Assembly: GCF_001005725.1 (NCBI RefSeq)
Contig: NZ_LBIC01000004.1
Span: 186,001 to 250,000 of the forward strand
Direction: 5' to 3'
Source: Sphingobium chungbukense
Lineage (GTDB): Bacteria; Pseudomonadota; Alphaproteobacteria; Sphingomonadales; Sphingomonadaceae
Length of the DNA: 64,000 nt
Shown: positions 34,556 through 43,436 of the stretch, one piece after another
Layout: every line of letters starts with the position of its first letter
Numbering within the stretch: the first letter of the stretch is position 1
Notes under the pieces: generated by a model
Databases searched by the model: none
Told to the model about the DNA's origin: nothing
Seen by the model: only the letters and a program-made list of their open reading frames with translations
Made by a program: the position numbers and the translations under genes

Positions 34556-35812
34556 TCACGCGCGACGCAGCCGTCCGGCCGCCCACTCACCCAGCAACGC
34601 CGCCACCATGCTGAGGCCCGTCAGAGGAAACAGAACGCCGAGCCCCAGCATCAATCCGGCCACGATGCGCTTGGCGCCCTGCGCCGCTGCCGGCGGTTCG
34701 CCCAGCCTGCCTTCGGGCCGCCGTTTCCACCACAGCACGGGCCCGGTCACGCAAAGCAGCAGCAGGCAAAGGCACCCTGCCAGCATCAGCAACCGGTTCG
34801 GTTCGCCATATTCCAACCCCTGATGGGTGGCGACGCCCCATTCCACCGCCTTGGCGCCGCCGCCGAACATGCGCCAGTCGACATCCTGCGCCACGGCGCC
34901 GGAGCCTGCATCGATGGTCAGGACATGCGAATCCTCCGCCCGGACGGCCAGCGCCGATACCAGCCAGGGCGAGCCCGGGGAAGCCGGCACACCGATCGTG
35001 ACGCCCCCCGTCAGACCGCGCCGATCCGCGATCCGCATGATTTCATCCACGTCGACGCCGCCAGCGCCGCCCCGAACAGCGCCACCCTCGCGCAATGCCC
35101 ATGGCAGCACTTCCTTGACGGGCGCGCTCCATGGCACGACGGCGGCGGACGGCCGCCCCAGCCCCTGTGCTGTGATTACACCGCGCAGCCCGCCACCCCA
35201 GACCTCGGTCCAAGGCATGCCGGTGACGGCCAGGAACAGGATCACGCCCGCCGCCAGAAAGCCGACCGTCCCGTGCAGATCGCGCCAGAACAGCCGCCCG
35301 CCGGGCCGCCCGCGCAGCGCCAGCGCCCGGTTCCCCGCGCGCGGCCAGCGCAGGTAGAGCCCCGTCACACACAACAGGATCGCCCAGCCCGCCACCACCT
35401 CGACCAGCCGGTTGCCAATGGGTCCGGTGATCGCCAGGCTGTGCAAATCCTTGATCGTCTTCATGACGCCGCCGCCCGCCATGCTGCCCAATATGCGCCC
35501 GTCATAAGGATCGACGAACCACGCCGTCCTGCCGACTGTCAGCCGCCAGCTTTCATCGGATGCGGCAGGGCGCTGGATCTGGCTCACCCTCCCGCCGCTT
35601 GCCTTCTCCACCGCTGCGACCAACCGGGACGGCGCGAGCAGCGCCCCGCCCGGCTGCACCACGATCCGGTCACGATAGACGATGCGCTCGATCTCCGGCT
35701 TGTAGAGATAGAGCGCGCCCGTCACCGCCATCAGCGCCAGCACCGGCAGGACGATCAGCCCGGCATAGAAATGCCAGCGCCACATCGCCCGGTAGAAATG
35801 CCCGCCTTCCAT
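34556..35812 (-). CDS. PepSY-associated TM-helix protein (putative ferric/cupric reductase)
   Basis: 418 residues with about five membrane helices, starting with WHFYAGLIVLPVLALMAVTGALYLYKPEIE. PepSY-type periplasmic segments and paired histidines in helices (LHSLAI, LHGTVGF, HQGLEYGE) suggest heme b coordination. Members beside TonB receptors are thought to reduce imported metal chelates. It starts two bases after the stop of the TonB-dependent receptor, so the pair is one operon with the DUF2946 gene. Confidence 0.88.
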   Translation of the reverse strand: MEGGHFYRAMWRWHFYAGLIVLPVLALMAVTGALYLYKPEIERIVYRDRIVVQPGGALLAPSRLVAAVEKASGGRVSQIQRPAASDESWRLTVGRTAWFVDPYDGRILGSMAGGGVMKTIKDLHSLAITGPIGNRLVEVVAGWAILLCVTGLYLRWPRAGNRALALRGRPGGRLFWRDLHGTVGFLAAGVILFLAVTGMPWTEVWGGGLRGVITAQGLGRPSAAVVPWSAPVKEVLPWALREGGAVRGGAGGVDVDEIMRIADRRGLTGGVTIGVPASPGSPWLVSALAVRAEDSHVLTIDAGSGAVAQDVDWRMFGGGAKAVEWGVATHQGLEYGEPNRLLMLAGCLCLLLLCVTGPVLWWKRRPEGRLGEPPAAAQGAKRIVAGLMLGLGVLFPLTGLSMVAALLGEWAAGRLRRA

Positions 35813-35814
35813 GG

Positions 35815-37848
35815 TCAGAACCGCGCGCGGACGCCGCCGTAGAAGGCGCGCCGTTCGATGGGATAGAAGATCGCCCGGCTTGCAGGCGCCAACTTCGCAT
35901 AGTTCACCACCGCACTGATGTCGCCGATCGCGCGCTCGGCCGTCAGGTTACGCGCGTCCAGGAACAGGGTGACACCCGGCTTCACCTCCGCCTGCGCACC
36001 AAGGTTCAGCGTGGCATAATCCCCCACCCGCTTGCTGTTGGCATAGTCCACCCAGGCCCCCTGCGGCAGCCATTCGACGGCGGGTGAGACGCTGAACCGG
36101 TTCGTCCCCAGCTTCAGCTCCGCGCGATAGAAATGGCGCGGCACCACCGGCAGGCGGTTGTTCCCGAACTGCGCATCGTCGCGGAACCGGAAATCGCTAT
36201 ATTGATAGACCTGCCGCAGCTTAGCCCAAGGGGTCAGCGCCAAGTCCAGCCCCGCCTCGATCCCCTGGTGCCGCGTCCGGTCCGCATTGAAGGTCGCCGC
36301 CGGATAGAGCCCCGCCACCACATTATATTGGAGCAGCTCACCCTTCAGGTCGGCGCGGTAGAGGCTGACATCCCAATGTGCGATGCCCAGCGTCCCACGC
36401 GTGCCGATCTCCGCCGTCCAGGCCTTTTGCGTGCCAAGCGGCGTGAAACCCGGCAAGGCGACGCCGTTCGCGTCGATCGCTGTCTGCCCCAGCTCGATAA
36501 AGCCCGGCAGTTCCACCGACCGGCTGTAGTTCGCATAGAATTGCACCGCCCGCGCCGGTTCAAACAGCAGTCCGAACTTCGGTGCAAAGGCATCGAACGA
36601 CACATCCCCGCTCCGCGCCGGGGCGAAACGATTATCCAGCCGCCGCTCGCCATGGGTATAGATGCCGCCCGCGATCAGCCACAGCCCGGACAGCGGCGCG
36701 ATCCGCACCTCGCCATAGCTGTTGATCGTTTGCGCCCGCGCCTTCTGGTAAGAGGTCGGCGCCCCGGCCCGGCCGTTCACATTGACGAACTGGCGGAATT
36801 TGCCCTGCCCGAAGCGTGCCTGACCGCCCAGCGTCAGCTCGACCGGCAATCCCCCCCAATCGCCCGCCCAATCGAGGCTGGCAAAGACGCCGCGATCCTC
36901 CGACTTCTGGTCGACGACCTGATAGATCGGATGATCGAGCGCCTTGGCATTATAATAGACGCCAACCGCCAGTTGCCCGCCGCCAAGCTGTACCGTGGTC
37001 CGGTTCTGCAAGCGGATCGAATCGATGTTGCGCGCCTGATCCCCAGCGAAATTGCCCTTGGCTGGAAGGTCCAGCGCATCGCCTTCATTCAGCGATCCCG
37101 ACAGCTTCTGCCGGATCGTCTGCACGCTCGCATAGAAGCGCGTCTCCACTCGATCGTTCAGCTTCAGCCCGGCATTGCCGTTGAAACGCAACGCCTTGCG
37201 CCGCCCATGATCGCGGTCGCCATCGGATCGGTCGGCGGACACGGCCGCCCAGGCATCGCCCCGCTCATCGCTATAGCCATAGGCCGCCTTGGCCCGCAGC
37301 GTATCGAACGACCCGCCATCGACCCGCATGTCCGCACCCGGCGCCGTGCGCCCCGTCGGCGTCACCGCGTTGATCGCCCCGCCCAGCGTCGATCCGCCCA
37401 GCCGCAACGCATTGCCGCCGCGATAGACCTCCAGATGCTGGAAGACCTGTGGGTCCAGTTCCTGGAAATCGCCGTTGTCGTCGGCCATGTTGATCGGAAT
37501 ACCGTCCTGCAACAGCGTCAGCCCGCGCATATGATAGCCGCGCGACAGGCCCGATCCGCGAATGGAAATCCGTACCTCCTGACCGAACCGCGGCTGGGTA
37601 TAGACGCCCGGCGAAAAGCTCAGCGTGTCGCGCAACGACACGGCCAGCTTGTCTTCGAAATCCTCGGCCGACACGACATCGACGCCGCCGGGCGTGCGGA
37701 CGACCTTCTCCGCTACTGCCTCGACAATGGGACTTGCGGTGACGATGATGCGGCCCTGATCGCCGCCTTCATCCGCCAGGACAGGAGCGGAAAGCGAGCA
37801 GGCCAGCGCACACAGCGAAACGCCGCGCGCAACGGAAAAAGCGGACAT
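35815..37848 (-). CDS. TonB-dependent outer-membrane receptor (FecA-like)
   Basis: 677 residues: signal peptide (FSVARGVSLCALACSLSAPVLA), TonB-box-like GRIIVTASP, a plug domain (VDVVSAEDFEDK through RGGNALRLGGSTLGGAINAVTPTGR) and a 22-strand-type barrel ending in Phe (YGGVRARF), as required for Bam insertion. It imports a metal chelate or another large ligand. The plug segment RISIRGSGLSRGYHMRGLTLLQDGIPINMADDNG resembles FecA/iron-citrate or copper-type receptors, so iron or copper is likely. Flanked in the operon by DUF2946 (upstream) and PepSY-TM (downstream). Confidence 0.92.
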   Translation of the reverse strand: MSAFSVARGVSLCALACSLSAPVLADEGGDQGRIIVTASPIVEAVAEKVVRTPGGVDVVSAEDFEDKLAVSLRDTLSFSPGVYTQPRFGQEVRISIRGSGLSRGYHMRGLTLLQDGIPINMADDNGDFQELDPQVFQHLEVYRGGNALRLGGSTLGGAINAVTPTGRTAPGADMRVDGGSFDTLRAKAAYGYSDERGDAWAAVSADRSDGDRDHGRRKALRFNGNAGLKLNDRVETRFYASVQTIRQKLSGSLNEGDALDLPAKGNFAGDQARNIDSIRLQNRTTVQLGGGQLAVGVYYNAKALDHPIYQVVDQKSEDRGVFASLDWAGDWGGLPVELTLGGQARFGQGKFRQFVNVNGRAGAPTSYQKARAQTINSYGEVRIAPLSGLWLIAGGIYTHGERRLDNRFAPARSGDVSFDAFAPKFGLLFEPARAVQFYANYSRSVELPGFIELGQTAIDANGVALPGFTPLGTQKAWTAEIGTRGTLGIAHWDVSLYRADLKGELLQYNVVAGLYPAATFNADRTRHQGIEAGLDLALTPWAKLRQVYQYSDFRFRDDAQFGNNRLPVVPRHFYRAELKLGTNRFSVSPAVEWLPQGAWVDYANSKRVGDYATLNLGAQAEVKPGVTLFLDARNLTAERAIGDISAVVNYAKLAPASRAIFYPIERRAFYGGVRARF

Positions 37849-37892
37849 AGAAGGACAACCTTACTGAAAAATCACAAGAAAACAGCGGATTT

Positions 37893-38315
37893 TCAGAAGG
37901 TGGCGGGGGGCCCCGATGAAGGTGGCGGCGGCGCGGCCAGCCGAGCGATCGCCCCGGTCTTGAGCGCAAAGGCTATCGGCCCGAAACCGAGCTGCCAGGC
38001 CGGCAACGGCAGATCGGCCAACACCAGCGGCGGCACGGCCGGCTGCACCGATGCGGCGAAGGGGCAATGCGGCTGGCCCGGTGCGCCATCATCCTGGCGA
38101 TGATGTTCGCCCGCCGCCCCATCCCGGCCAACGGCACCCCGGTCGACCACCACATTGACGGCGCCCTGGCCGGTACAAAGCGTCACCATGACGCCTCGTT
38201 CGGTCCGCACCGGCATGAAGCCGGAGGGGGCGACAAACTGGATCGCCAACACAAGCAGAGCCAGCGTGGCCAGCAGACCCCTTGCGGCTTCCGATTGTCT
38301 GACAGCGCTCATCAT
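37893..38315 (-). CDS. DUF2946-like membrane/exported protein
   Basis: 140 residues with one N-terminal hydrophobic helix (ARGLLATLALLVLAIQFVAPSGFMPV), a VMVTLCTGQG segment, then a His-rich stretch (GEHHRQDDGAPGQPHCPFAA) suited to binding a metal, and a Pro-rich tail. This is the usual architecture of DUF2946 proteins, which often precede TonB-dependent receptors in proteobacteria. It is the first gene of the receptor operon. A metal-related role is inferred from His/Cys content and neighbours. Confidence 0.75.
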   Translation of the reverse strand: MMSAVRQSEAARGLLATLALLVLAIQFVAPSGFMPVRTERGVMVTLCTGQGAVNVVVDRGAVGRDGAAGEHHRQDDGAPGQPHCPFAASVQPAVPPLVLADLPLPAWQLGFGPIAFALKTGAIARLAAPPPPSSGPPATF

Positions 38316-38386
38316 GTCGCCAAAGCCCTAGCGGCGACCGACCGCCCTGTCACTAGGACAAAAGAGCCACGGCAAGATATACTGAC

Positions 38387-38404
38387 CTTGACGTAAACGT
38401 AAAG
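38387..38404. promoter_or_regulatory. Palindromic operator, LiuR/MerR type
   Basis: CTTGACGTAAACGTAAAG is an imperfect palindrome around ACGT-AA-ACGT. LiuR-family MerR regulators bind elements of this kind (TTGACGT...ACGTMAA). It lies 20 bp before the MerR gene, so autoregulation and control of the downstream acyl-CoA dehydrogenase are likely. Confidence 0.65.
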
Positions 38405-38423
38405 CACAGTTACATCAACCGAC

Positions 38424-38831
38424 ATGGACAAACGCACCAGCATCGCCGGTATCGAACTGCCCGATCATAGCGACCGGCAGAGCTACACCATCACCGACCT
38501 GTCCGAGGAATTCGGCGTCACCGCCCGCGCCCTGCGCTTCTATGAGGACGAAGGCCTGATCGCACCCGAGCGGCAGGGGCTGGCCCGCATCTATTCGCGC
38601 CGCGATCGCGCCCGGCTGGCGTGGATCCTGCGCGGCAAGCGGGTCGGCTTCAGCCTGTCCGACATTCGCGAGATGATCGACCTGTACGACGCGGATGAGG
38701 AACATGAGGAACAGCGCCGCGTCACCGTCGCCAAATGTGAGGCGCGCATCGCCCTGCTGACCCGGCAGAAGGACGACATCGACGCCGCCATTGCCGAACT
38801 GGCGCAATTCGTGGCCGTCCTTCACAGATAA
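38424..38831 (+). CDS. MerR-family regulator, LiuR-like
   Basis: 135 residues with the MerR N-terminal winged helix (YTITDLSEEFGVTARALRFYEDEGLIAPERQG, about 20-51) and a C-terminal coiled coil (EEQRRVTVAKCEARIALLTRQKDDIDAAIAEL). It lacks the metal-binding Cys cluster of CueR/MerR. The sequence and the operator at 38387 match LiuR-type regulators of branched-chain amino acid and fatty acid degradation. The acyl-CoA dehydrogenase starts 37 bp downstream. Confidence 0.85.
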   Translation: MDKRTSIAGIELPDHSDRQSYTITDLSEEFGVTARALRFYEDEGLIAPERQGLARIYSRRDRARLAWILRGKRVGFSLSDIREMIDLYDADEEHEEQRRVTVAKCEARIALLTRQKDDIDAAIAELAQFVAVLHR

Positions 38832-38868
38832 TCCGCCTTCACCAGAACAGAACCCTCGGAGAAGATCC

Positions 38869-40671
38869 ATGCCCAGTTATGCCGCTCCCGTCCGCGACAC
38901 CCGCTTCGTGCTTGACCATGTCGTGTGCCTGGACCGCTACACCAACCTGCCCGGCTTCGAAAATGCGACGGCCGATCTGGTCGAGGCGATCCTGACAGAA
39001 GGCGGCAAGATCGCCGCCGAAGTGCTTTTCCCGCTGAACGCCATTGGCGACAAGGAAGGCTGCACTCGCGACGCCAACGGCAATGTAAAGACCCCCACAG
39101 GCTTCAAGGCGGCCTATGACGCCTATGTCGAAGGCGGCTGGACCACGCTCCACGCGCCGGTGGAATATGGCGGCCAGGGTTTGCCCCATGTCGTCGCGAC
39201 GGCTGTCAGCGAATATATACTCTCGGCCAATCACAGCTTTGAAATGTATCATGGTTTGACCAGCGGCGCCGTCGCCGCGCTGCTCGCCAAGGGCAGCGAA
39301 GAGCAGAAGCAGAAATATATCCCCCATATGGTGTCGGGCAAATGGACCGGCACGATGAACCTGACCGAACCGCATGCCGGCACCGATCTCGGCCTCATCA
39401 AGACCAAGGCCGTGCCCAATGCCGACGGCAGCCATGCGATCAGCGGCACCAAGATCTTCATTTCGGCAGGCGAGCACGACCTGGCGGAAAATATCATCCA
39501 CCTTGTCCTCGCCAAGACGCCCGGCGCGCCGGACAGCAGCAAGGGCATTTCCCTGTTCGTCGTCCCCAAGTTCCTGGTCAACGAAGACGGCTCCCTGGGC
39601 GAGCGCAACGCCGTCTCCTGCGGATCGCTGGAACATAAGATGGGCATCCACGGCAATGCCACCTGTGTCATGAATTATGACGGCGCGACCGGCTGGCTGG
39701 TGGGCGAGGAGAATAAGGGCCTGGCCGCCATGTTCATCATGATGAACGCCGCGCGCCTGGGTGTCGGCTTGCAAGGCCTGGGACAGGCGGAGATCGCCTA
39801 TCAGAATGCCGCCGCCTATGCCCATGACCGGCGCCAGGGCCGGGCGCTGACCGGTCCCAAGGATCTGGAGGAGAAGGCCGACACGCTGTTTGTCCACCCA
39901 GATGTGCGCCGCATGCTGATGGAGGCCAAGGCGCTGACCGAAGGGCTGCGCGCCTTGATGCTGTGGGGCGCGCTTCAGGTCGACCTCTCCCACAATGCCG
40001 CCACGCAAGAGGAACGCCAGGCGGCGGACGACCTCGTCCAGCTCCTGACACCGGTGATCAAGGGCTATGGCACCGACAAGGGATTCGACGTCGCCGTCAT
40101 GGCGCAGCAGGTGTTCGGCGGCCACGGCTACATCTGGGAAAATGGCGTCGAACAATATGTGCGCGACGCCCGGATCGCCCAGATCTACGAAGGCACCAAC
40201 GGCGTGCAGGCGATGGACCTGGTCGGCCGCAAGCTACCCATGAACGGCGGCCGAGCACTCCAGGCTTTCCTGAAGATCATCGCCACCGAAGTCGCTGATG
40301 CCAAGGCCGATGACAAGCTCGCTCCGATCGCCGAAGCGCTGGAAAAGGCCAGCGGCCAACTTGGTGCCGCAACCATGTGGCTGATGCAGAATGCAATGAA
40401 GAATCCCGACAATGCCGGGGCCGGTGCGGTCCACTATATGCACATTCTGGGCATCGTCGCGACCGGCCTGATGTGGCTGCGCATGGCGACTGCGGCGGCA
40501 ACCCAGCTCGCGGCGGGCGCGGAGGACGCGAAATTCCTCGAAGCCAAGCTGGTGACGGCGCGCTTCTTCGCGGAACGTATCATGCCCGATGCAGGATCGC
40601 TTCGCCGCAAGATCGAGGGCGGCGCAGACAGCCTGATGGCGCTCGATCCGGAGATGTTCCTGGCGGCGTAA
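38869..40671 (+). CDS. Acyl-CoA dehydrogenase with C-terminal extension
   Basis: A 600-residue flavoenzyme that introduces a trans-2 double bond into acyl-CoA. GTMNLTEPHAGTDLGLIKTKA is the FAD/substrate-binding region, VFGGHGYIWENGVEQYVRDARIAQIYEGTNG carries the catalytic Glu (441), and the last ~120 residues form the acyl-CoA dehydrogenase C-terminal domain found in the long (about 600-residue) class. The ATG at 38869 has GGAGAAG upstream at 38858-38864; the open frame to 38791 overlaps the regulator. It is likely induced through the LiuR-like regulator. Confidence 0.93.
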   Translation: MPSYAAPVRDTRFVLDHVVCLDRYTNLPGFENATADLVEAILTEGGKIAAEVLFPLNAIGDKEGCTRDANGNVKTPTGFKAAYDAYVEGGWTTLHAPVEYGGQGLPHVVATAVSEYILSANHSFEMYHGLTSGAVAALLAKGSEEQKQKYIPHMVSGKWTGTMNLTEPHAGTDLGLIKTKAVPNADGSHAISGTKIFISAGEHDLAENIIHLVLAKTPGAPDSSKGISLFVVPKFLVNEDGSLGERNAVSCGSLEHKMGIHGNATCVMNYDGATGWLVGEENKGLAAMFIMMNAARLGVGLQGLGQAEIAYQNAAAYAHDRRQGRALTGPKDLEEKADTLFVHPDVRRMLMEAKALTEGLRALMLWGALQVDLSHNAATQEERQAADDLVQLLTPVIKGYGTDKGFDVAVMAQQVFGGHGYIWENGVEQYVRDARIAQIYEGTNGVQAMDLVGRKLPMNGGRALQAFLKIIATEVADAKADDKLAPIAEALEKASGQLGAATMWLMQNAMKNPDNAGAGAVHYMHILGIVATGLMWLRMATAAATQLAAGAEDAKFLEAKLVTARFFAERIMPDAGSLRRKIEGGADSLMALDPEMFLAA

Positions 40672-40697
40672 AACCCGGTCCGCCAGACAAACACAAG

Positions 40698-40732
40698 ACG
40701 CTCCGCCCGGCCCGCCGCGGCGGAGCGTTTTC
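40698..40732 (+). terminator. Rho-independent terminator after the acyl-CoA dehydrogenase gene
   Basis: ACGCTCCGCC and GGCGGAGCGT (10-bp stem, GC-rich 11-base loop) followed by TTTCGTT, 27 bp past the stop codon. Confidence 0.85.
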
Positions 40733-40896
40733 GTTCCGGGCGTCGACGACAATGTCTCGCCCTGCGCGGTGCGACAATTGCCCCATCTTAACCATATCCG
40801 TCGAGCCGCCTCGAATGAAGGACGCCCCGCGCTCGGCACCCTATACGTCGCCCCATCAGCCCGTAAGACTAGGCCTTTACGCCGGAGAGTCAGGCC

Positions 40897-41073
40897 ATGA
40901 ACGTCGACAGCAACGACACCTTGTCCGAAAGGGCACAGCTTCACTTCCTTGCGGCGCTGGTGGACGAGCTGATGCGCCAACTGCTCCTTTCCGGCGTCCT
41001 CAACCAGGCCCAACTCAACGAGATCGAGCGGCAGGTATCGAACCGCGTCGGCCATAGCCCCCGCGCCTGGTAG
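40897..41073 (+). CDS. Small conserved-looking hypothetical protein (58 aa)
   Basis: ATG at 40897 with GGAGAG at 40883-40888. The 58 residues (NVDSNDTLSERAQLHFLAAL, then LLLSGVLNQAQLNEIERQV) form a mostly helical, amphipathic protein with codon usage like the neighbours. No domain is recognised. The start, ribosome site and composition argue for a real gene despite its size. It ends 38 bp before the next exported-protein gene. Confidence 0.65.
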   Translation: MNVDSNDTLSERAQLHFLAALVDELMRQLLLSGVLNQAQLNEIERQVSNRVGHSPRAW

Positions 41074-41111
41074 GGCTATTGCCCCGCGCCGCCATGCGAT
41101 ATCATTGCGGG

Positions 41112-41465
41112 ATGCGTGCCCCCATCGCCCTTCTGCCGCTGACAGCCTTCCTTGCCAGCCCCCTATTGGCCCAAGCCTCCGAACGCACGGGCCATTATTA
41201 TCTGCGCGGCGTGATGGAGACCGGCTCGGAACTGATGCTCCATCCGGACGGCCGCTTCCAATGGTATCTGGTCTATGGCGCGCTCGATCTTTTTGCTGAG
41301 GGCAGATGGACCGAAAAGGACGGTGCCGTCATCCTGACCTCCGAAAAGACGAAGGATGTGCCCAACCCCGGCTTCCGGACGCTCACCCTGACCGTCAGGG
41401 ACAGATCACTGGTCCCGCCCGACGGCCAGGGCGCCTATGTCCGACCTGCGGACGAGAAGGACTGA
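41112..41465 (+). CDS. Small exported hypothetical protein
   Basis: 117 residues with a signal peptide (RAPIALLPLTAFLASPLLAQA) and a beta-rich mature part (GHYYLRGVMETGSELMLHPDGRFQWYLVYGALDLFAEGRWTEKDGAVILTSE) that resembles small lipocalin/META-like beta barrels in periplasmic proteins. The function is unknown. An upstream in-frame ATG at 41094 is possible, but the signal peptide then becomes longer than usual. It is convergent with the MDR oxidoreductase gene (10 bp apart). Confidence 0.7.
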   Translation: MRAPIALLPLTAFLASPLLAQASERTGHYYLRGVMETGSELMLHPDGRFQWYLVYGALDLFAEGRWTEKDGAVILTSEKTKDVPNPGFRTLTLTVRDRSLVPPDGQGAYVRPADEKD

Positions 41466-41475
41466 ACCGCCCCCT

Positions 41476-42588
41476 TCAATTCGGGACGATCAGATATTTC
41501 TCCCCGGTGCGGCGGGCGTTGTAGGTCAGCACCGCCTCCCGGTTCAGCGCTTCTGCAAGAGAGATGCGAGCCTTGTAATGGCTGGCGAAGGTGGTGGTGA
41601 GATTGTCGCGCACGCGCTGGCGCATGCGCTCGGCCGTTTCGGCGCCAGCGCTCTGGAGGAAGGGGAAGAGCAGCCAGCCCCCGACATTCCAGGCAAAGCC
41701 GAAGCTGCGCGTCAAGACGGTCGGCGACAGGTCCAGCGCACCATAGACATAGGCCTGCTTGCGGCTGTTGGAGCCATAGCGGCTATAGGGTGCGTCCTTG
41801 CTGGCCACCCGCTCCATGGCATGGAGAATCTCGCTGACCAGCGCCCCGCCTCCGATCGCGTCGAAGGCGATGGTGGCTCCGGTCGCGGCGACGGCCGCTT
41901 CGAGCTGGGCGGGGAAATCGTCTTTCCCGCTGTCGAGGACATGGTCTGCGCCCATATCCTTCAATATCGCCACTTGCGCGTCGTTGCGGACGATGTTCAC
42001 CAGAGGGATGCCGTCCTCCTGGCAGATACGAACCAGCATCTGGCCGAGATTGGAAGCGGCGGCCGTGTGGACGATGGCCTTGTGCCCCTCCCGCTTCATG
42101 GTTTCGATAAAGCCGAGCGCGGTCAGCGGGTTGACGAAGGCCGAGGCCCCCTGCTCCGCCGTTACATCGCCGGGCAGGGCCATGCAGGCACTGGCATCGA
42201 CCAGCCTATATTCAGCGAACATGCCCCCACCAATCAGCGCCACCCGACTGCCAAGCAGCGCCTGTGCTTCGGGCGCCTCCCCCGCGGCGATGACGGTGCC
42301 GGCGCCTTCATTGCCGATCGCCATGGGCTGGCCGACCCGTGCGGCCAGTGCGCGGCGAGCAGGATCGGGCATCCGGGCGACGATCCGCCGCTCATCATAA
42401 TCGGCATTGGCGACATCGGCGGACGCGAAAAGCAGACCCAGGTCGGACGGGTTGATCGGCGCGGCCTCCACCCGGACCAGGACTTCACCGCCCCTGGGCG
42501 CGGGCAGCGTTTCCTCGACCAGTTCGACGATCAGACGGCCGTCCTCATGCAGGGTCGAGAGGAGTTTGAGGCCTTGGGTGTCACTCAT
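41476..42588 (-). CDS. MDR-family zinc-type/quinone oxidoreductase
   Basis: 370 residues of the medium-chain dehydrogenase/reductase superfamily. A GroES-like N-terminal half contains GGEVLVRVEAAPINPSDLGLLF and GNEGAGTVIAAG. The cofactor half contains VHTAAASNLGQMLVRICQEDGIPLVNIVRND, whose AAASNLGQML is an altered GxGxxG loop, as in NADPH:quinone reductase relatives. The structural-zinc cysteines are absent. The substrate is unknown. It starts 13 bp after the msrA stop, in the same operon. Confidence 0.85.
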   Translation of the reverse strand: MSDTQGLKLLSTLHEDGRLIVELVEETLPAPRGGEVLVRVEAAPINPSDLGLLFASADVANADYDERRIVARMPDPARRALAARVGQPMAIGNEGAGTVIAAGEAPEAQALLGSRVALIGGGMFAEYRLVDASACMALPGDVTAEQGASAFVNPLTALGFIETMKREGHKAIVHTAAASNLGQMLVRICQEDGIPLVNIVRNDAQVAILKDMGADHVLDSGKDDFPAQLEAAVAATGATIAFDAIGGGALVSEILHAMERVASKDAPYSRYGSNSRKQAYVYGALDLSPTVLTRSFGFAWNVGGWLLFPFLQSAGAETAERMRQRVRDNLTTTFASHYKARISLAEALNREAVLTYNARRTGEKYLIVPN

Positions 42589-42601
42589 GAAGGCTCCATT
42601 T

Positions 42602-43273
42602 TCAGGCTGATGGCCGATCGCGGTAGAGTGCAGGGAACATCGTCTTCAACGCGGCAAGCTTTGGCATGTCCCAGCGCAGGATATAGGGATGGCGCGGATT
42701 CTTGCTCAGGAAATTCTGGTGATAATCGTCCGCGTCCTGAAAGCCGGTGAAGCGTTCGAGGCGCGTGACGATGGGACCCTCCCAGAGGCCCGATCGGCCG
42801 AGTTGGACAAGATAGGCTCTTGCGGCCCTGTCTTGTTCCCCGTTCAGCGGGAAGAGCGCGCTGCGATATTGGGTGCCGTGATCCGGCCCCTGATAGTTGA
42901 GCGTCGTCGGGTCCGCGATCACCGAGAAGAAGATGCGCAACAGCGTGCCGTAGCTGACCTGCCTCGGATCGTAGGTGACGCGGACGGATTCGGCAAAGCC
43001 AGTGTCACCTTGGCTGACCCGCTCATAATCGACCTTGCGGTCCCGCGGACCACCCGCGAAGCCCGACACGGCGAGATGGACGCCCTTCACATGCGAGAAC
43101 ACGCCTTCCACGCCCCAATAGCAGCCGCCCGCGAAGATTGCGGTTTCAAGCTTGCTGCCAGGCGCGGCATCGATGGCCGGGACAGGAGCCAAAATCGGGC
43201 GTTCGGCACGCAGCGGGGAAGCGACGGCTAACGCCGCCAGAAAAGCCAGGGCGATGCCGTCAGAGCGCCGCAT
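42602..43273 (-). CDS. msrA: Peptide-methionine (S)-S-oxide reductase, exported
   Basis: 223 residues. An N-terminal signal peptide (IALAFLAALAVASPLRA) is followed by a complete MsrA domain. The catalytic Cys51 is in GGCYWGVEG (the family motif is GCFWG; Tyr replaces Phe), and FAGGPRDRKVDYERVSQGDTGFAESV and the DYHQNFLSKNP region follow. It repairs oxidised methionine in periplasmic proteins. The start at 43273 overlaps the end of the upstream small membrane protein by 14 bp; an alternative start at 43300 is less likely. Confidence 0.92.
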   Translation of the reverse strand: MRRSDGIALAFLAALAVASPLRAERPILAPVPAIDAAPGSKLETAIFAGGCYWGVEGVFSHVKGVHLAVSGFAGGPRDRKVDYERVSQGDTGFAESVRVTYDPRQVSYGTLLRIFFSVIADPTTLNYQGPDHGTQYRSALFPLNGEQDRAARAYLVQLGRSGLWEGPIVTRLERFTGFQDADDYHQNFLSKNPRHPYILRWDMPKLAALKTMFPALYRDRPSA

Positions 43274-43436
43274 TATCCGCGGTCGAAGCCGGGGTGGCAC
43301 TGGCCGATGCGGCCATCGCCGGGCTGGTCAGCGCCGAATGATCGTCATTCGGCTGGAGTATGAAAACACCGATCGCACCGATCGCGAACCCGCCCAGAAA
43401 GCGCAGGAACAGGTCGGATTTCAAGAATGCCGTCAT
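43260..43436 (-). CDS. Small single-pass membrane protein
   Basis: 58 residues: one membrane helix (LFLRFLGGFAIGAIGVFILQP, about 9-29) and an Ala/Ser/Thr-rich tail (MAASASATPASTADNAAL). AAGGGAAG precedes the ATG at 43436. It overlaps the msrA start by 14 bp and is probably cotranslated with it. No family is recognised; a partner or anchor of the exported MsrA is possible but unproven. Confidence 0.6.
   Translation of the reverse strand: MTAFLKSDLFLRFLGGFAIGAIGVFILQPNDDHSALTSPAMAASASATPASTADNAAL

Noticed and set aside
32810..35842. 1010-residue plus-strand open frame across the flavoprotein and PepSY genes
   Set aside because: It covers two well-supported minus-strand genes and is Arg/His/Pro/Gln-rich without any fold.
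36133..38103. 656-residue plus-strand frame over the TonB receptor
   Set aside because: Antisense shadow of the receptor, which has a signal peptide, plug and barrel in order.
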